DNA of 27,635 nucleotides from CAKZYD01 sp039814715 (GCA_039814715.1 JBCCAR010000041.1:1-27635); one strand, 5' to 3'. Positions 16,062 through 23,401 are shown, counted from the first letter of the stretch. The notes: generated by a model not told the origin, from the letters alone. Translations and numbers: made by a program.

Positions 16062-16850
16062 ATGTTGAAGTCTTCCCAATCGTCGTCTGCCATTCCCCGG
16101 GGCATGACATCCAAAAGTGGTCTGACAGCGTTTGAAGAGCGCATTCTTCTGCGCCTTTCGAAAGGAAAACATATCCATCTTGAATCAAGCGGACACGGTA
16201 GGCTCGGGCCCCTAACGGTGCCCGGTTCGGTAATTGATAAGCTGATGCGCCGCGAATTGGTGGCGCTGCGCGATGGCGAGGTTGTCTTAACCCGCATCGG
16301 CCTAGCCGCCTGCGATCGCTTGCGCGCTGCGCAAGAGCCAGGTCTTGAAAACCAGTTTATCGCGCAACATCAGGTGAGGACCCGCGAAACCCGGGAGATC
16401 GATGGCGCCAAACAAGCGGTGACGGTCAACAAAGCTGAATCCCCGCTCTGGTGGCTGCGTGCGCGGCGCGATAAATCCGGTCAGCCACTCATCACCGATC
16501 TACAATTTGCTGCTGGCGAACAACTTCGCCAAGATTGGGAGATGGCTCAGCTGGGTCCGCGCGTGTGCATGTCATGGTCAGATGCACCGCCCGAACGCGG
16601 CCGTCGCGGCGCGCCAAGCCAGCCAGATTTGCCGCCCGGCGCGCTACGGGCAAAAGAACGTGTTGCTGCAGCGATGGAGCAGTGCGGGGCCGGCCTCAGC
16701 GATATTCTTATCCGCGTGTGTTGCCGCCAGGAGGGTTTAAGCGAGGCAGAAACCGCGCTGCGCTGGCCGCGCCGATCCGCAAAGCTCATTTTAGGCTTTG
16801 GGTTAGAGCGCCTGGTTGATTTCTATGGGCTGCGCGCTGGGCGCCGTTAG
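16062..16850 (+). CDS. DUF6456 protein, candidate GTA activator (GafA/GafZ-like)
   Basis: 262 aa from ATG 16062 with AGGAGA 6 nt upstream; the frame opens earlier at a TTG without a ribosome site. Residues 20-90 look like a winged-helix unit (LTAFEERILLRL ... VIDKLMRRELVALRD ... LTRIGLAACDRL). Residues 126-257 fit DUF6456: SPLWWLRARRDKSGQPLI, FAAGEQLRQDW, GPRVCMSW, then a sigma-region-4-like end (GLSEAETALRWPRRSAKLIL). From memory this domain occurs in the GTA activators GafA/GafZ, which contact RNA polymerase; that link needs checking. It is divergent from an XRE repressor and 592 bp upstream of the terminase gene, which supports a role in switching on the cluster. A perfect 9-bp inverted repeat (16840-16860) covers its stop. 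Confidence 0.82.
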   Translation: MLKSSQSSSAIPRGMTSKSGLTAFEERILLRLSKGKHIHLESSGHGRLGPLTVPGSVIDKLMRRELVALRDGEVVLTRIGLAACDRLRAAQEPGLENQFIAQHQVRTRETREIDGAKQAVTVNKAESPLWWLRARRDKSGQPLITDLQFAAGEQLRQDWEMAQLGPRVCMSWSDAPPERGRRGAPSQPDLPPGALRAKERVAAAMEQCGAGLSDILIRVCCRQEGLSEAETALRWPRRSAKLILGFGLERLVDFYGLRAGRR

Positions 16851-16860
16851 AAACGGCGCC
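16840..16860. repeat. Perfect inverted repeat over the DUF6456 stop codon
   Basis: GGCGCCGTT (16840-16848), a 3-nt loop, then AACGGCGCC (16852-16860). It is a strong hairpin without an adjacent T-tract on the plus strand, perhaps a 3'-end stabiliser or a weak terminator. Confidence 0.6.
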
Positions 16861-16867
16861 GACAAGC

Positions 16868-16896
16868 AAAAAAAAGGAGCGCACAAAGGCGCTCCT
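16868..16896 (-). terminator. Intrinsic terminator for the 88-aa gene
   Basis: Minus strand: stem AGGAGCGC/GCGCTCCT (16889-16896 with 16875-16882), 6-nt loop, followed by T8 (complement of 16868-16875). It lies about 40 bp after the stop of the gene ending at 16939. Confidence 0.85.
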
Positions 16897-16938
16897 GAGG
16901 TGGGGCAAGAAACGTGTATTTTTTTAGATGGAAAGACG

Positions 16939-17205
16939 TCAGCGCACGCGCGCGCAGCTGCCTTCACAGGCTGCACCCACGGCGACTGCAATGGTCACCA
17001 TGGCGTTTGCAGCGGTATGATTTGCTTTTTCCTCTGCCGCCAGGCGCCCAAGATAGCGCGCATGAGCCCTGCTGCGATCTGCGCCGCCAGTCGCAAACGC
17101 CTGTGCCTGCAATGGGGTCAAATAGCTTGCGCCCACATTGGCAGGGGCAGCTAAACTAGCGGCGTAAATCAGAACCGCGGCACAGGCTAAAATGGGACGA
17201 CGCAT
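16939..17205 (-). CDS. Small exported or membrane protein, unknown
   Basis: 88 aa from ATG 17205 with GGAGGAG 7 nt upstream, an unusually good ribosome site. A further 30 in-frame codons upstream are not needed. The N-terminus is a signal peptide or anchor (MRRPILACAAVLIYAASLA). The middle is Ala/Arg-rich (RSRAHARYLGRLAAEEK). A short hydrophobic run with two Cys (VAVGAACEGSC) lies near the end. I recognise no family. It has its own terminator and lies divergent from the terminase genes across 237 bp, so it sits inside the regulatory zone of the head cluster but on the opposite strand. Confidence 0.7.
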   Translation of the reverse strand: MRRPILACAAVLIYAASLAAPANVGASYLTPLQAQAFATGGADRSRAHARYLGRLAAEEKANHTAANAMVTIAVAVGAACEGSCARVR

Positions 17206-17352
17206 TTCATCTCTCCTCCGAGCGATGCCGCAGCACCGCCTATAAGACCGCCAGACAATGCCGCGCTGCAGGCTTGAGAACAAATCCACTTTCATTCAAA
17301 TTCAATCTAAATCCCGCTGGCAGAAAAAAATGCCAAATAGGTGATTTTCCTC

Positions 17353-17381
17353 TTTACAAGCGTCACAATGATCCCTATAGT
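17353..17381 (+). promoter_or_regulatory. Candidate promoter of the head-gene cluster
   Basis: TTTACA (17353-17358), a 17-bp spacer, TATAGT (17376-17381): five of six consensus bases in each box. The predicted start is near 17388, 55 bp before the small terminase gene. The 8-bp direct repeats CAAATAGG at 17334-17341 and 17397-17404 bracket it and could be regulator sites. Confidence 0.55.
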
Positions 17382-17442
17382 CATCTTCAAGGTCGACAAA
17401 TAGGCCTTCCCCTTCTTCACCAGCTTTTTTGAGCGTTTCGTC

Positions 17443-17916
17443 ATGCGTACCGCAAAACGATTGACGCAGCAGCGCAAGGCCGCGTTTTTGGAGGCCTTGT
17501 CTGCGAGTGCCAATGTATCGCTAAGTTGCCAAAGCGCGAATGTGTCGCGTACGGCCGTTTATGCGGCAAAACATAATGACCCTGATTTTGCCGCAGCTTG
17601 GGCCGATGCCATGCATATGGCGCTGGACGCGCTCGAGGCCGAGCTCATTCGCCGGGCTATCGAGGGCACGGAGAATACGCAGTTTTATCAAGGTAAGCCC
17701 ATCGGGACCGTGAAAAGCTATTCGGACAGTCTTGCTATGTTTCTTCTTAAGTCGAACAGGCCGCATGTGTATGGCGATCTTAAAACGGCGATTGCCGATG
17801 TACAGGACGCTGAAATAGACGACGTGCAGCGCGAAGGTGCGCTCAAGCGATTGCTTGATGCTCTTGAAAAGCTTGAAGCAAAACAGGCGGCTCCCGCAGA
17901 GACCACTGACGCTTGA
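17443..17916 (+). CDS. Small terminase subunit-like protein
   Basis: 157 aa. The N-terminal helix-turn-helix (QRKAAFLEALSASANVSLSC with AVYAAKHNDPDFAAAW) has the 'l..tg.v..Aa...gvsr.tvY..r..d..Fa..w' pattern of small terminase and related phage DNA-binding proteins. A helical region follows (DALEAELIRRAIEG) and then LAMFLLKSNRPHVYG, typical of proteins placed directly before GTA-type large terminases (g1 position). It would recognise DNA and regulate the packaging motor. Its stop overlaps the TTG start of the large terminase gene (17913-17916). The ribosome site is weak. Confidence 0.82.
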   Translation: MRTAKRLTQQRKAAFLEALSASANVSLSCQSANVSRTAVYAAKHNDPDFAAAWADAMHMALDALEAELIRRAIEGTENTQFYQGKPIGTVKSYSDSLAMFLLKSNRPHVYGDLKTAIADVQDAEIDDVQREGALKRLLDALEKLEAKQAAPAETTDA

Positions 17917-19229
17917 CGGGGCCCTTTGAGACACGATCCATTGCCGAGCGCCTCGCCGATTTAACGCCGGATCAACGTGCGGCTATATTGACTGAGCTGG
18001 CCTCCGGCGATGCAGCCTTAATAGAGCAAAATTGGCGATTTTGGGCGCGTCCTGAGCAGCTGCCGCCGCTAGGTGACTGGCTTTGCTGGCTTGTTTTGGC
18101 CGGGCGCGGATTTGGAAAAACCCGTATGGGCGCGGAATGGGTGCGCATGAAGGCGCGTGATGCGCAGGCGCGCATTGCCATCGCTGGCGCGTCTTATGCG
18201 CAGGCCAGAGCAGTCATGGTGGAAGGCCCATCGGGATTGCTCGCGGTTTCTCCAGCGCATGAAAGGCCAAGTTTTGAGCCCTCGCGCCATTTGCTGCGCT
18301 GGCCTAATGGAGCAACGGCGCATCTGTTTTCTGCTGAGCAGCCCGAAGCGCTGCGCGGGCCCCAGCATAGCGCTGCCTGGGTTGATGAGCTGGCCAAATG
18401 CGCGAATGCTGCGCCGTTTTGGGATATGTTATGGATGGGTCTGCGCCTAGGCGATGGTCCGCAGGTGATGGTGACAACAACGCCGCGCCCAATGCCTTTG
18501 CTAAAAGACTTGATAGACCGCGACAACACAGTTGTAACGCGTGGCAGCACGTGGGCCAATGCGCGTAATCTCGCCGGCGCGTTTATTGCCGAGATGAACA
18601 ACCGATATAGCGGCACCCGCCTTGGCGCTCAGGAACTTGAAGGGGCGCTGCTAGACGACATTGAAGGCGCGCTATGGTCGCATGCCTTGATTGAAGCCGC
18701 CCGTGTCGCCAAGCATCCAGCCAACATGGCGCGCGTTGTTGTGGCCGTTGACCCAGTGATCACTGGGCATAGCGGGTCGGACACGTGCGGCATAGTGGTG
18801 GCTGGCTGCGATGATGGCGGCCATGGTTATGTCCTCGCCGATGTCAGTGTTGCCGCGGCCAGCCCGGAGACCTGGGCCAGCGCTGCCTTAGACGCCATGG
18901 ATCGTTTTGAAGCAGATCGTTTGGTTGCTGAAGTCAATCAAGGCGGTGATATGGTCGAAGCCGTGCTGCGCGCAAAGCAAGCAAATGTGCCTTATAAAGG
19001 CGTGCATGCAAGCCGGGGTAAATGGGCCCGCGCTGAACCCGTTGCAGCGCTTTATGAGCAGGCCCGGGTTCACCATGTTGGCCGTTTTGAAGCGCTTGAA
19101 GATGAAATGACTAGCTATGTGGCTGGCCAAAGCAAGAGCCCTGACCGGATGGATGCGTTGGTTTGGGCAATGACAGACCTACTCTTAGAGCCAAAGGCAA
19201 CGCCGTCTATCCGCGGCTTTGCTGACTAA
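17913..19229 (+). CDS. Large terminase subunit (DNA-packaging ATPase/nuclease)
   Basis: 438 aa. Walker A GRGFGKT (64-70) and Walker B AAWVDEL (154-160) mark the packaging ATPase. A coupling motif TTTPRPMPLLKDL follows. The RNase H-like nuclease domain starts at VVVAVDPVITG, with LVAEVNQGGDMV in the middle and SPDRMDALVWAM supplying the last acids. Length and sequence style match GTA g2/TerL proteins. The start is TTG overlapping the terS stop (TTGA); no ATG precedes the conserved start region. It is followed by a 172-bp gap with a large stem-loop before portal. Confidence 0.95.
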   Translation: MTGPFETRSIAERLADLTPDQRAAILTELASGDAALIEQNWRFWARPEQLPPLGDWLCWLVLAGRGFGKTRMGAEWVRMKARDAQARIAIAGASYAQARAVMVEGPSGLLAVSPAHERPSFEPSRHLLRWPNGATAHLFSAEQPEALRGPQHSAAWVDELAKCANAAPFWDMLWMGLRLGDGPQVMVTTTPRPMPLLKDLIDRDNTVVTRGSTWANARNLAGAFIAEMNNRYSGTRLGAQELEGALLDDIEGALWSHALIEAARVAKHPANMARVVVAVDPVITGHSGSDTCGIVVAGCDDGGHGYVLADVSVAAASPETWASAALDAMDRFEADRLVAEVNQGGDMVEAVLRAKQANVPYKGVHASRGKWARAEPVAALYEQARVHHVGRFEALEDEMTSYVAGQSKSPDRMDALVWAMTDLLLEPKATPSIRGFAD

Positions 19230-19297
19230 ACAGACACTTATTTGAGAAACTGGACCGGCCGCAACGCTGCCCGCATGGCGTTGGTTTGCCCGGCCAG

Positions 19298-19376
19298 GGA
19301 AAGGGCGCGTACCTGCCGCGTGCCTCCCCTCAGCTCCCGCGTGAGCAGGAGGGCGCGCCCTTTCCACCCCTTTTTT
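19298..19376 (+). terminator. Large terminator-like stem-loop between terL and portal
   Basis: Outer arms GGAAAGGGCGCG (19298-19309) and CGCGCCCTTTCC (19354-19365) pair perfectly over 12 bp. Nested pairs CCTGC/GCAGG (19312-19316 with 19345-19349) and CGCG/CGCG (19317-19320 with 19338-19341) close it further. T6 follows at 19371-19376 after a 5-nt gap. The T-run is slightly distant, so it is either an intrinsic terminator that needs antitermination or an mRNA processing or stability structure. Confidence 0.6.
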
Positions 19377-19401
19377 GCTGCCATTAACAAAGGAAGCCAC
19401 A

Positions 19402-20646
19402 ATGCCATTTTGGTCAAAGGCGAAACCGCGCCCAGATCGGCAAAGCCGTAGTGCGCCGCCGCAGCGTAAAGCCAGCGCCGCCGCTGCAACAGGCCACGCC
19501 ATGTGGCGCGATATGAGCGGGCCATGGCCGCGCTGGTCCTATACACAAAGCGCCAGTGACGCGCTGAGCACAAATCCAGTCGTACAGCGCTGCCTGCGCC
19601 TTATTACAGAAAGTGCCGCCTCGATCGGCTGGAAGGTCTATGAAGACGGCGCCCATCTCAGTGACCATCCGCTGGTATCTCTGCTTGCGTGTCCCAATCC
19701 GCTATCAAGCCGTTCTGCGCTGACCGAGGCCGTCATCAGCCACCTTTTGCTGCATGGCAACGCCTATATCGAAAAGGTGCTTGATGAAGACGCGTCGCGC
19801 GCAGTGGAGCTATATGTTCTGCGTCCTGACCGGGTGGATGTGAAACCCGGCGCGTCTGGCTGGCCTGAGCGTTATGTTTACAAGGTTGGCGGCCAAAGCG
19901 CTGCGTTCCCGGTTGACCCCGTCAGCGGCGCTAGCCGGATTTTGCACTTAAAGACGCATAATCCGTTGGATGATCACTATGGCCAATCGGCGCTGCAGGC
20001 TGCTGGCCGGGCGCTGGCGCTGCACAGCGCCGCCGATGGATGGTCTAAAGCGCTGCTTGAAAATGCGGCGCGGCCTTCTGGCGCGCTTGTGCTAAAGTCA
20101 GAGAGTGGCTGGCCAACGCTGAGTGAAGAACAATTCTCGCGGCTGCGTGCACAGGTAGAAGAGAATTTTCAAGGCCAAGCCAATGCTGGCCGGCCGATGA
20201 TTTTGGAAGGGGGCCTGAGTTGGCAGCCCATGGGCTTTTCGCCTGCGGATATGGATTTTCAAGCGACAAAGCAAGCGGCTGCGCGAGACATTGCGCTGGC
20301 CTTTGGTGTGCCGCCGATGCTGCTCGGGATACCAGGCGACAATACCTACGCCAACTATCAAGAGGCCAACAAAGCGCTCTGGCGCCTCACCGTCCTGCCG
20401 CTATTGCGAAAGCTCATAGATGCCTTGAACCAATGGTTGGTGCACCCGGTAGGCCCGCGCCTTGAACTGCGGCTGGATGATATGACGATCCCCGCTCTTG
20501 CAGAAGACAGAGATGCCCATTGGAGACGGATTGCGGCAAGCGATTTCCTCAGCAATGATGAAAAACGCGCGCTGTTAAACCTTCCGCCTGTGCAAGGTGA
20601 TGTCCCAAATTCGCGCACCCGCGACGACAATTCGAACACCTCGTAA
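19402..20646 (+). CDS. HK97-family phage portal protein
   Basis: 414 aa from ATG 19402, preceded by AAAGGAAG at 6 nt. It has the portal signature: an N-terminal stretch with NPVVQRCLRLITESAASI, IEKVLDE...LYVLRPDRV, GQSALQAAGRALALHSAA, and the C-terminal AFGVPPMLLGIPGDNTYANYQ motif that marks HK97-type and GTA g3 portals. The portal forms the dodecameric ring at the head vertex through which DNA is packed. Order and length fit GTA g3. The gene is followed by about 120 bp of AT-rich sequence containing a sigma-54 promoter for an unrelated small gene. Confidence 0.95.
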   Translation: MPFWSKAKPRPDRQSRSAPPQRKASAAAATGHAMWRDMSGPWPRWSYTQSASDALSTNPVVQRCLRLITESAASIGWKVYEDGAHLSDHPLVSLLACPNPLSSRSALTEAVISHLLLHGNAYIEKVLDEDASRAVELYVLRPDRVDVKPGASGWPERYVYKVGGQSAAFPVDPVSGASRILHLKTHNPLDDHYGQSALQAAGRALALHSAADGWSKALLENAARPSGALVLKSESGWPTLSEEQFSRLRAQVEENFQGQANAGRPMILEGGLSWQPMGFSPADMDFQATKQAAARDIALAFGVPPMLLGIPGDNTYANYQEANKALWRLTVLPLLRKLIDALNQWLVHPVGPRLELRLDDMTIPALAEDRDAHWRRIAASDFLSNDEKRALLNLPPVQGDVPNSRTRDDNSNTS

Positions 20647-20712
20647 AAACGTTAACCATAAAAACGCGCCCTAAATGACGTAAATCAATGAATATAAACG
20701 ATAAAATGATCA

Positions 20713-20728
20713 TGGCACAGGCTTTGCT
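20713..20728 (+). promoter_or_regulatory. Sigma-54 (RpoN) promoter
   Basis: TGGCAC (20713-20718), a 5-nt gap, TTGCT (20724-20728). The invariant GG (20714-20715) and GC (20726-20727) are exactly 12 bp apart, matching the -24/-12 consensus. Transcription would start near 20739, about 28 bp before the ATG at 20767. The upstream 60 bp are AT-rich with an imperfect IHF-like site (AATCAA at about 20684). Confidence 0.75.
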
Positions 20729-20766
20729 TTTTATGGGGTGAGTGCAAGTTTTAAGAGAGTTTGATC

Positions 20767-21048
20767 ATGACTGGACGGCAGGTTTTAATGCTTGGATGCG
20801 CGATTTGTTTCAGCCTTGGGATGGTCTCCGGCTATGCCAATGCCGAGGAGCCGGTTCTTGATCTCATTCCGCAGACGAATGATGCACTGGCGCAGAATAA
20901 TGCAGCTGGCGATGGCCTGGCCGACGATGATGTGATGTTGCCTGCCGAGCCAATCCCAGCGCTGCCGGATGGCGGAGACGCATTTCTCTATAACCTTTTA
21001 GAGCCCAGCGAAACTCTCAGTGACGCTGTGACCGTATACGCCCTCTAA
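20767..21048 (+). CDS. Small exported acidic protein, unknown (cassette gene inside the head cluster)
   Basis: 93 aa from ATG 20767 (AAGAGAG upstream); an in-frame TTG two codons earlier is less likely. A signal peptide covers about residues 1-23 (LMLGCAICFSLGMVSGYANA, cleavage before EE). The mature part of about 68 residues is strongly acidic and low in complexity (LDLIPQTNDALAQNN, DGLADDDVMLPAEPIPALP) and ends SDAVTVYAL. No domain is recognised. An exported protein is out of place between portal and DUF6127. It has its own sigma-54 promoter and its own terminator, so it behaves like a phage 'moron': a self-contained unit put into a structural operon. A host envelope or motility-linked role is suggested by the promoter type only. 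Confidence 0.8.
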   Translation: MTGRQVLMLGCAICFSLGMVSGYANAEEPVLDLIPQTNDALAQNNAAGDGLADDDVMLPAEPIPALPDGGDAFLYNLLEPSETLSDAVTVYAL

Positions 21049-21076
21049 AACAGATACATTTTAGCCCCTGACTGTA

Positions 21077-21104
21077 AAGCCCCGCCGCAAGCGGGGTTTT
21101 TTTT
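21077..21104 (+). terminator. Strong intrinsic terminator after the exported-protein gene
   Basis: Stem CCCCGC (21080-21085) / GCGGGG (21091-21096), loop CGCAA, then T8 (21097-21104). It lies 29 bp after the stop and in the path of any transcript from the terminase promoter towards protease and capsid. Confidence 0.92.
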
Positions 21105-21117
21105 GGCCAAAGGACAT

Positions 21118-21426
21118 ATGGACCGCACAGATACAATGGCTGCGCTTGTCAATCAGGCCCTTGACCAAGGCGCTGACCCACTGACTGTGCGCGCGCTGGT
21201 GGAAGAGGCGTCTGAGCTGGGCGCGAAAAGAGCGCTGCGGCACTTAGGGCTCGCTGACCGACAAGCGGCAAGGGACATCTCAGACCTGCGCGAATTGCTG
21301 CTGGCCTGGCGCGATGTACGTCAAACAGCAGGCCGCACCGTCGTGCGATGGTTCACAACGGTGTTGCTCTCGCTGATCGCGCTTGGCGCTGTTGTATATT
21401 TCAATGTGCTTGGCCCGCGCGGCTAA
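21118..21426 (+). CDS. DUF6127 family protein (GTA g3.5-like)
   Basis: 102 aa from ATG 21118 (AAAGGA close upstream); an in-frame TTG at 21103 lies in the terminator T-run and is rejected. It contains the conserved ALVEEASELGAKRALRHLGL helix and the later ISDLRELLLAWRD, then one C-terminal membrane helix (TTVLLSLIALGAVVYF) and a short basic end. This matches the small membrane protein encoded between portal and protease in alphaproteobacterial GTA clusters; its role is unknown. Its presence is one of the better markers that this cluster is GTA-related rather than an ordinary HK97 prophage. Confidence 0.88.
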   Translation: MDRTDTMAALVNQALDQGADPLTVRALVEEASELGAKRALRHLGLADRQAARDISDLRELLLAWRDVRQTAGRTVVRWFTTVLLSLIALGAVVYFNVLGPRG

Positions 21427-21472
21427 AGCCAATCCATTCAACCCCTTTTGTTAGACAGTAAAGGAGCCATTC

Positions 21473-22135
21473 ATGGCTGCTGCACTTCATGCGCGCGACC
21501 TTGCCGGGCCGCGCACCCAAACACAAATTACCAGCGACGGTGTTTTTTCAGGCTACGCCAGCGTCTTCTCGGTCAAAGACACCGGCGGCGATATTGTAGA
21601 ACCTGGCGCGTTTGCGAGGACGCTTAAGAACCGCGCGGCAAAGGATGTCCGCCTTTTGTGGCAGCATGACCCGCGCGAGCCCATCGGCGTGATTACGGAC
21701 CTGCGCGAGGATGAACGCGGGCTCTATGTGAAAGGCCGCTTGCTGCTCGACATAGAGCGCGCAAAGGCCCTTCATCTGCTCGTCCAAGCAGGCGCGCTCG
21801 ACGCTTTATCTATTGGTTATAAAGTCGTGTCCTCGCGCTCTGACCAAGCGGCCAGAGCGCGGCGCATTACCGAAATTGATTTGTGGGAAGTGTCTTTCGT
21901 CACTTTCCCCATGCAGCCTTTGGCCCGCTTGGTGCAGGTCAAAACGCTGCCAACGACTGTCCGTGAATATGAAGCATTCCTGCGCGATGCAGGCGGCTTT
22001 TCGCGCAAGCAAGCGGCGATGCTTGCAAGCGTTGGTTTCAAGGCGCTGGCGCCGCAATCGCCTGGTCCAGAGGCCTGGGCAGATGTGATTTCGCAGCTTC
22101 GCGCTTGCACGGACGTACTCACTTCAAATCCATAA
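21473..22135 (+). CDS. HK97-family prohead protease
   Basis: 220 aa. The protease core has FSGYASVFSVKDTGGDIVEPGAF at about 25-47, the catalytic His65 in LLWQHDP, Ser113 in LSIGY, and acids near 136-139 (EIDLWEVSFVTFP). It trims the scaffold-like N-terminus of the capsid protein during prohead maturation. The C-terminal 65 residues (YEAFLRDAGGFSRKQAAMLA) match the extension usual in GTA g4. A good GGAG ribosome site lies upstream, and the capsid gene follows after 21 bp. Confidence 0.95.
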   Translation: MAAALHARDLAGPRTQTQITSDGVFSGYASVFSVKDTGGDIVEPGAFARTLKNRAAKDVRLLWQHDPREPIGVITDLREDERGLYVKGRLLLDIERAKALHLLVQAGALDALSIGYKVVSSRSDQAARARRITEIDLWEVSFVTFPMQPLARLVQVKTLPTTVREYEAFLRDAGGFSRKQAAMLASVGFKALAPQSPGPEAWADVISQLRACTDVLTSNP

Positions 22136-22156
22136 TCACAAGAAAGGACATGTTTT

Positions 22157-23347
22157 ATGTCTTATGAAAATACCCCGTCCCCCTTGGATGTGAAAGCGGC
22201 TGTCGATGAGCTCCATGGTGCTTTCGAAGCCTTTAAAGTAGAAAACAACGCTGGCGGCACAGACCCGCTCGCCCAAGAAAAACTAGACCGCCTGAATGAA
22301 CATGTCGGCGCACTGCAATCGCGTGTTGATCAACTTTCAGCGAAATCGCAGCGCCCTGGCTTATCAAATGCGGCCAGCGCTGCAGCGCCAAACAAGCGCG
22401 ATGACTTCGTCGATGGGTTCATGCGCAAAGGCATTGAAGCCAAATCGCTCAATATCACGGCCGATGCAGAAGGTGGCTCCGCCGTTCCTGATGAAGTCGA
22501 CACGGCGGTCGATACGGTGCTTGCGGATTTATCGCCTGTTCGCTCTGTTGCCAATGTGGTGCGCGTGGGGTCTGCTAACTACAAGAAACTTATCACGCTT
22601 GGTCAGCCTGCGTCTGGCTGGGTGGGTGAAACTGCTACGCGCGCTGAAACGGACACACCAACTTTCCAAGAAATCACGCCGCCTTATGGCGAGATTTATG
22701 CCAATCCAGCCGCTTCTCAAGCGATGCTCGATGATGCCCGCTTTGATGTGGAGTCCTGGCTCGCACAGGAGCTAGCGCAGGAATTTGCAGTGCAAGAAGG
22801 CGCTGCTTTCGTTTCCGGCAATGGAACGGCTAAGCCCAAAGGGTTCTTGGATTATCCAACCTCCAACGCTGGTGATGATACCCGGCCTTTTGGTACGCTC
22901 CAAACCGTGGTCACCGGCAGCGCTGGCGCCTTTCCCAGCTCTGATCCAGCCGATATCCTCGTTGATCTAATCCACGCTTTGCGGCCGGCTTATCGCCAAA
23001 ACGCGGTGTTCATGATGAACACGCAAACGCTGTCTGAAATCCGCAAGTTTAAGGACGCAGATGGCGCGTATCTCTGGCGCCCAGGTATGGCAGATCAAAT
23101 GCCTTCCACGCTGCTCGGCTATCCAGTGATTGAGGCGGAGGATATGGACCCCATCGCTGGCGGCAATTCCGCCGTGGTGTTTGGCAACTTTAAGCGCGGC
23201 TATCTGATTGCCGATCGCCACGCCACCCGCATTTTGCGCGATCCCTATTCGAACAAGCCGTTTGTGCATTTCTACGCCACCCGCCGCGTGAGCGGCGCCG
23301 TGGTCGATTCCAATGCGCTCAAACTGCTCAAGTTCTCAGCCAGCTAG
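22157..23347 (+). CDS. HK97-family major capsid protein
   Basis: 396 aa, the usual size of GTA g5. An N-terminal helical delta/scaffold domain (about 1-100, e.g. LDRLNEHVGALQSRVDQL) is expected to be removed by the adjacent protease. The HK97 fold follows: AVPDEVDTAVDTVL, the GWVGETATRAETDTPTF stretch, VQEGAAFVSGNGTAKPKGFL, and the P-domain end DPYSNKPFVHFYATRRVSGAV. It forms the icosahedral head shell. It is followed at once by an intrinsic terminator, after which come non-canonical genes. Confidence 0.96.
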   Translation: MSYENTPSPLDVKAAVDELHGAFEAFKVENNAGGTDPLAQEKLDRLNEHVGALQSRVDQLSAKSQRPGLSNAASAAAPNKRDDFVDGFMRKGIEAKSLNITADAEGGSAVPDEVDTAVDTVLADLSPVRSVANVVRVGSANYKKLITLGQPASGWVGETATRAETDTPTFQEITPPYGEIYANPAASQAMLDDARFDVESWLAQELAQEFAVQEGAAFVSGNGTAKPKGFLDYPTSNAGDDTRPFGTLQTVVTGSAGAFPSSDPADILVDLIHALRPAYRQNAVFMMNTQTLSEIRKFKDADGAYLWRPGMADQMPSTLLGYPVIEAEDMDPIAGGNSAVVFGNFKRGYLIADRHATRILRDPYSNKPFVHFYATRRVSGAVVDSNALKLLKFSAS

Positions 23348-23371
23348 TCTGTGTAACGACTAGCCTATGAT

Positions 23372-23401
23372 GCGCGGCGGTGCTCCATCGCCGCGCTTTT
23401 T
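23372..23401 (+). terminator. Intrinsic terminator after the capsid gene
   Basis: Perfect stem GCGCGGCG (23372-23379) / CGCCGCGC (23389-23396), 9-nt loop, then T5 (23397-23401), 24 bp after the capsid stop. It would set capsid mRNA apart from the spike and connector genes. Confidence 0.85.

Noticed and set aside
17307..17513. Minus-strand 68-codon Lys-rich frame over the terS promoter
   Set aside because: It covers the promoter and 5' end of terS, has no ribosome site, and its Lys/Val richness comes from AT-rich intergenic sequence.
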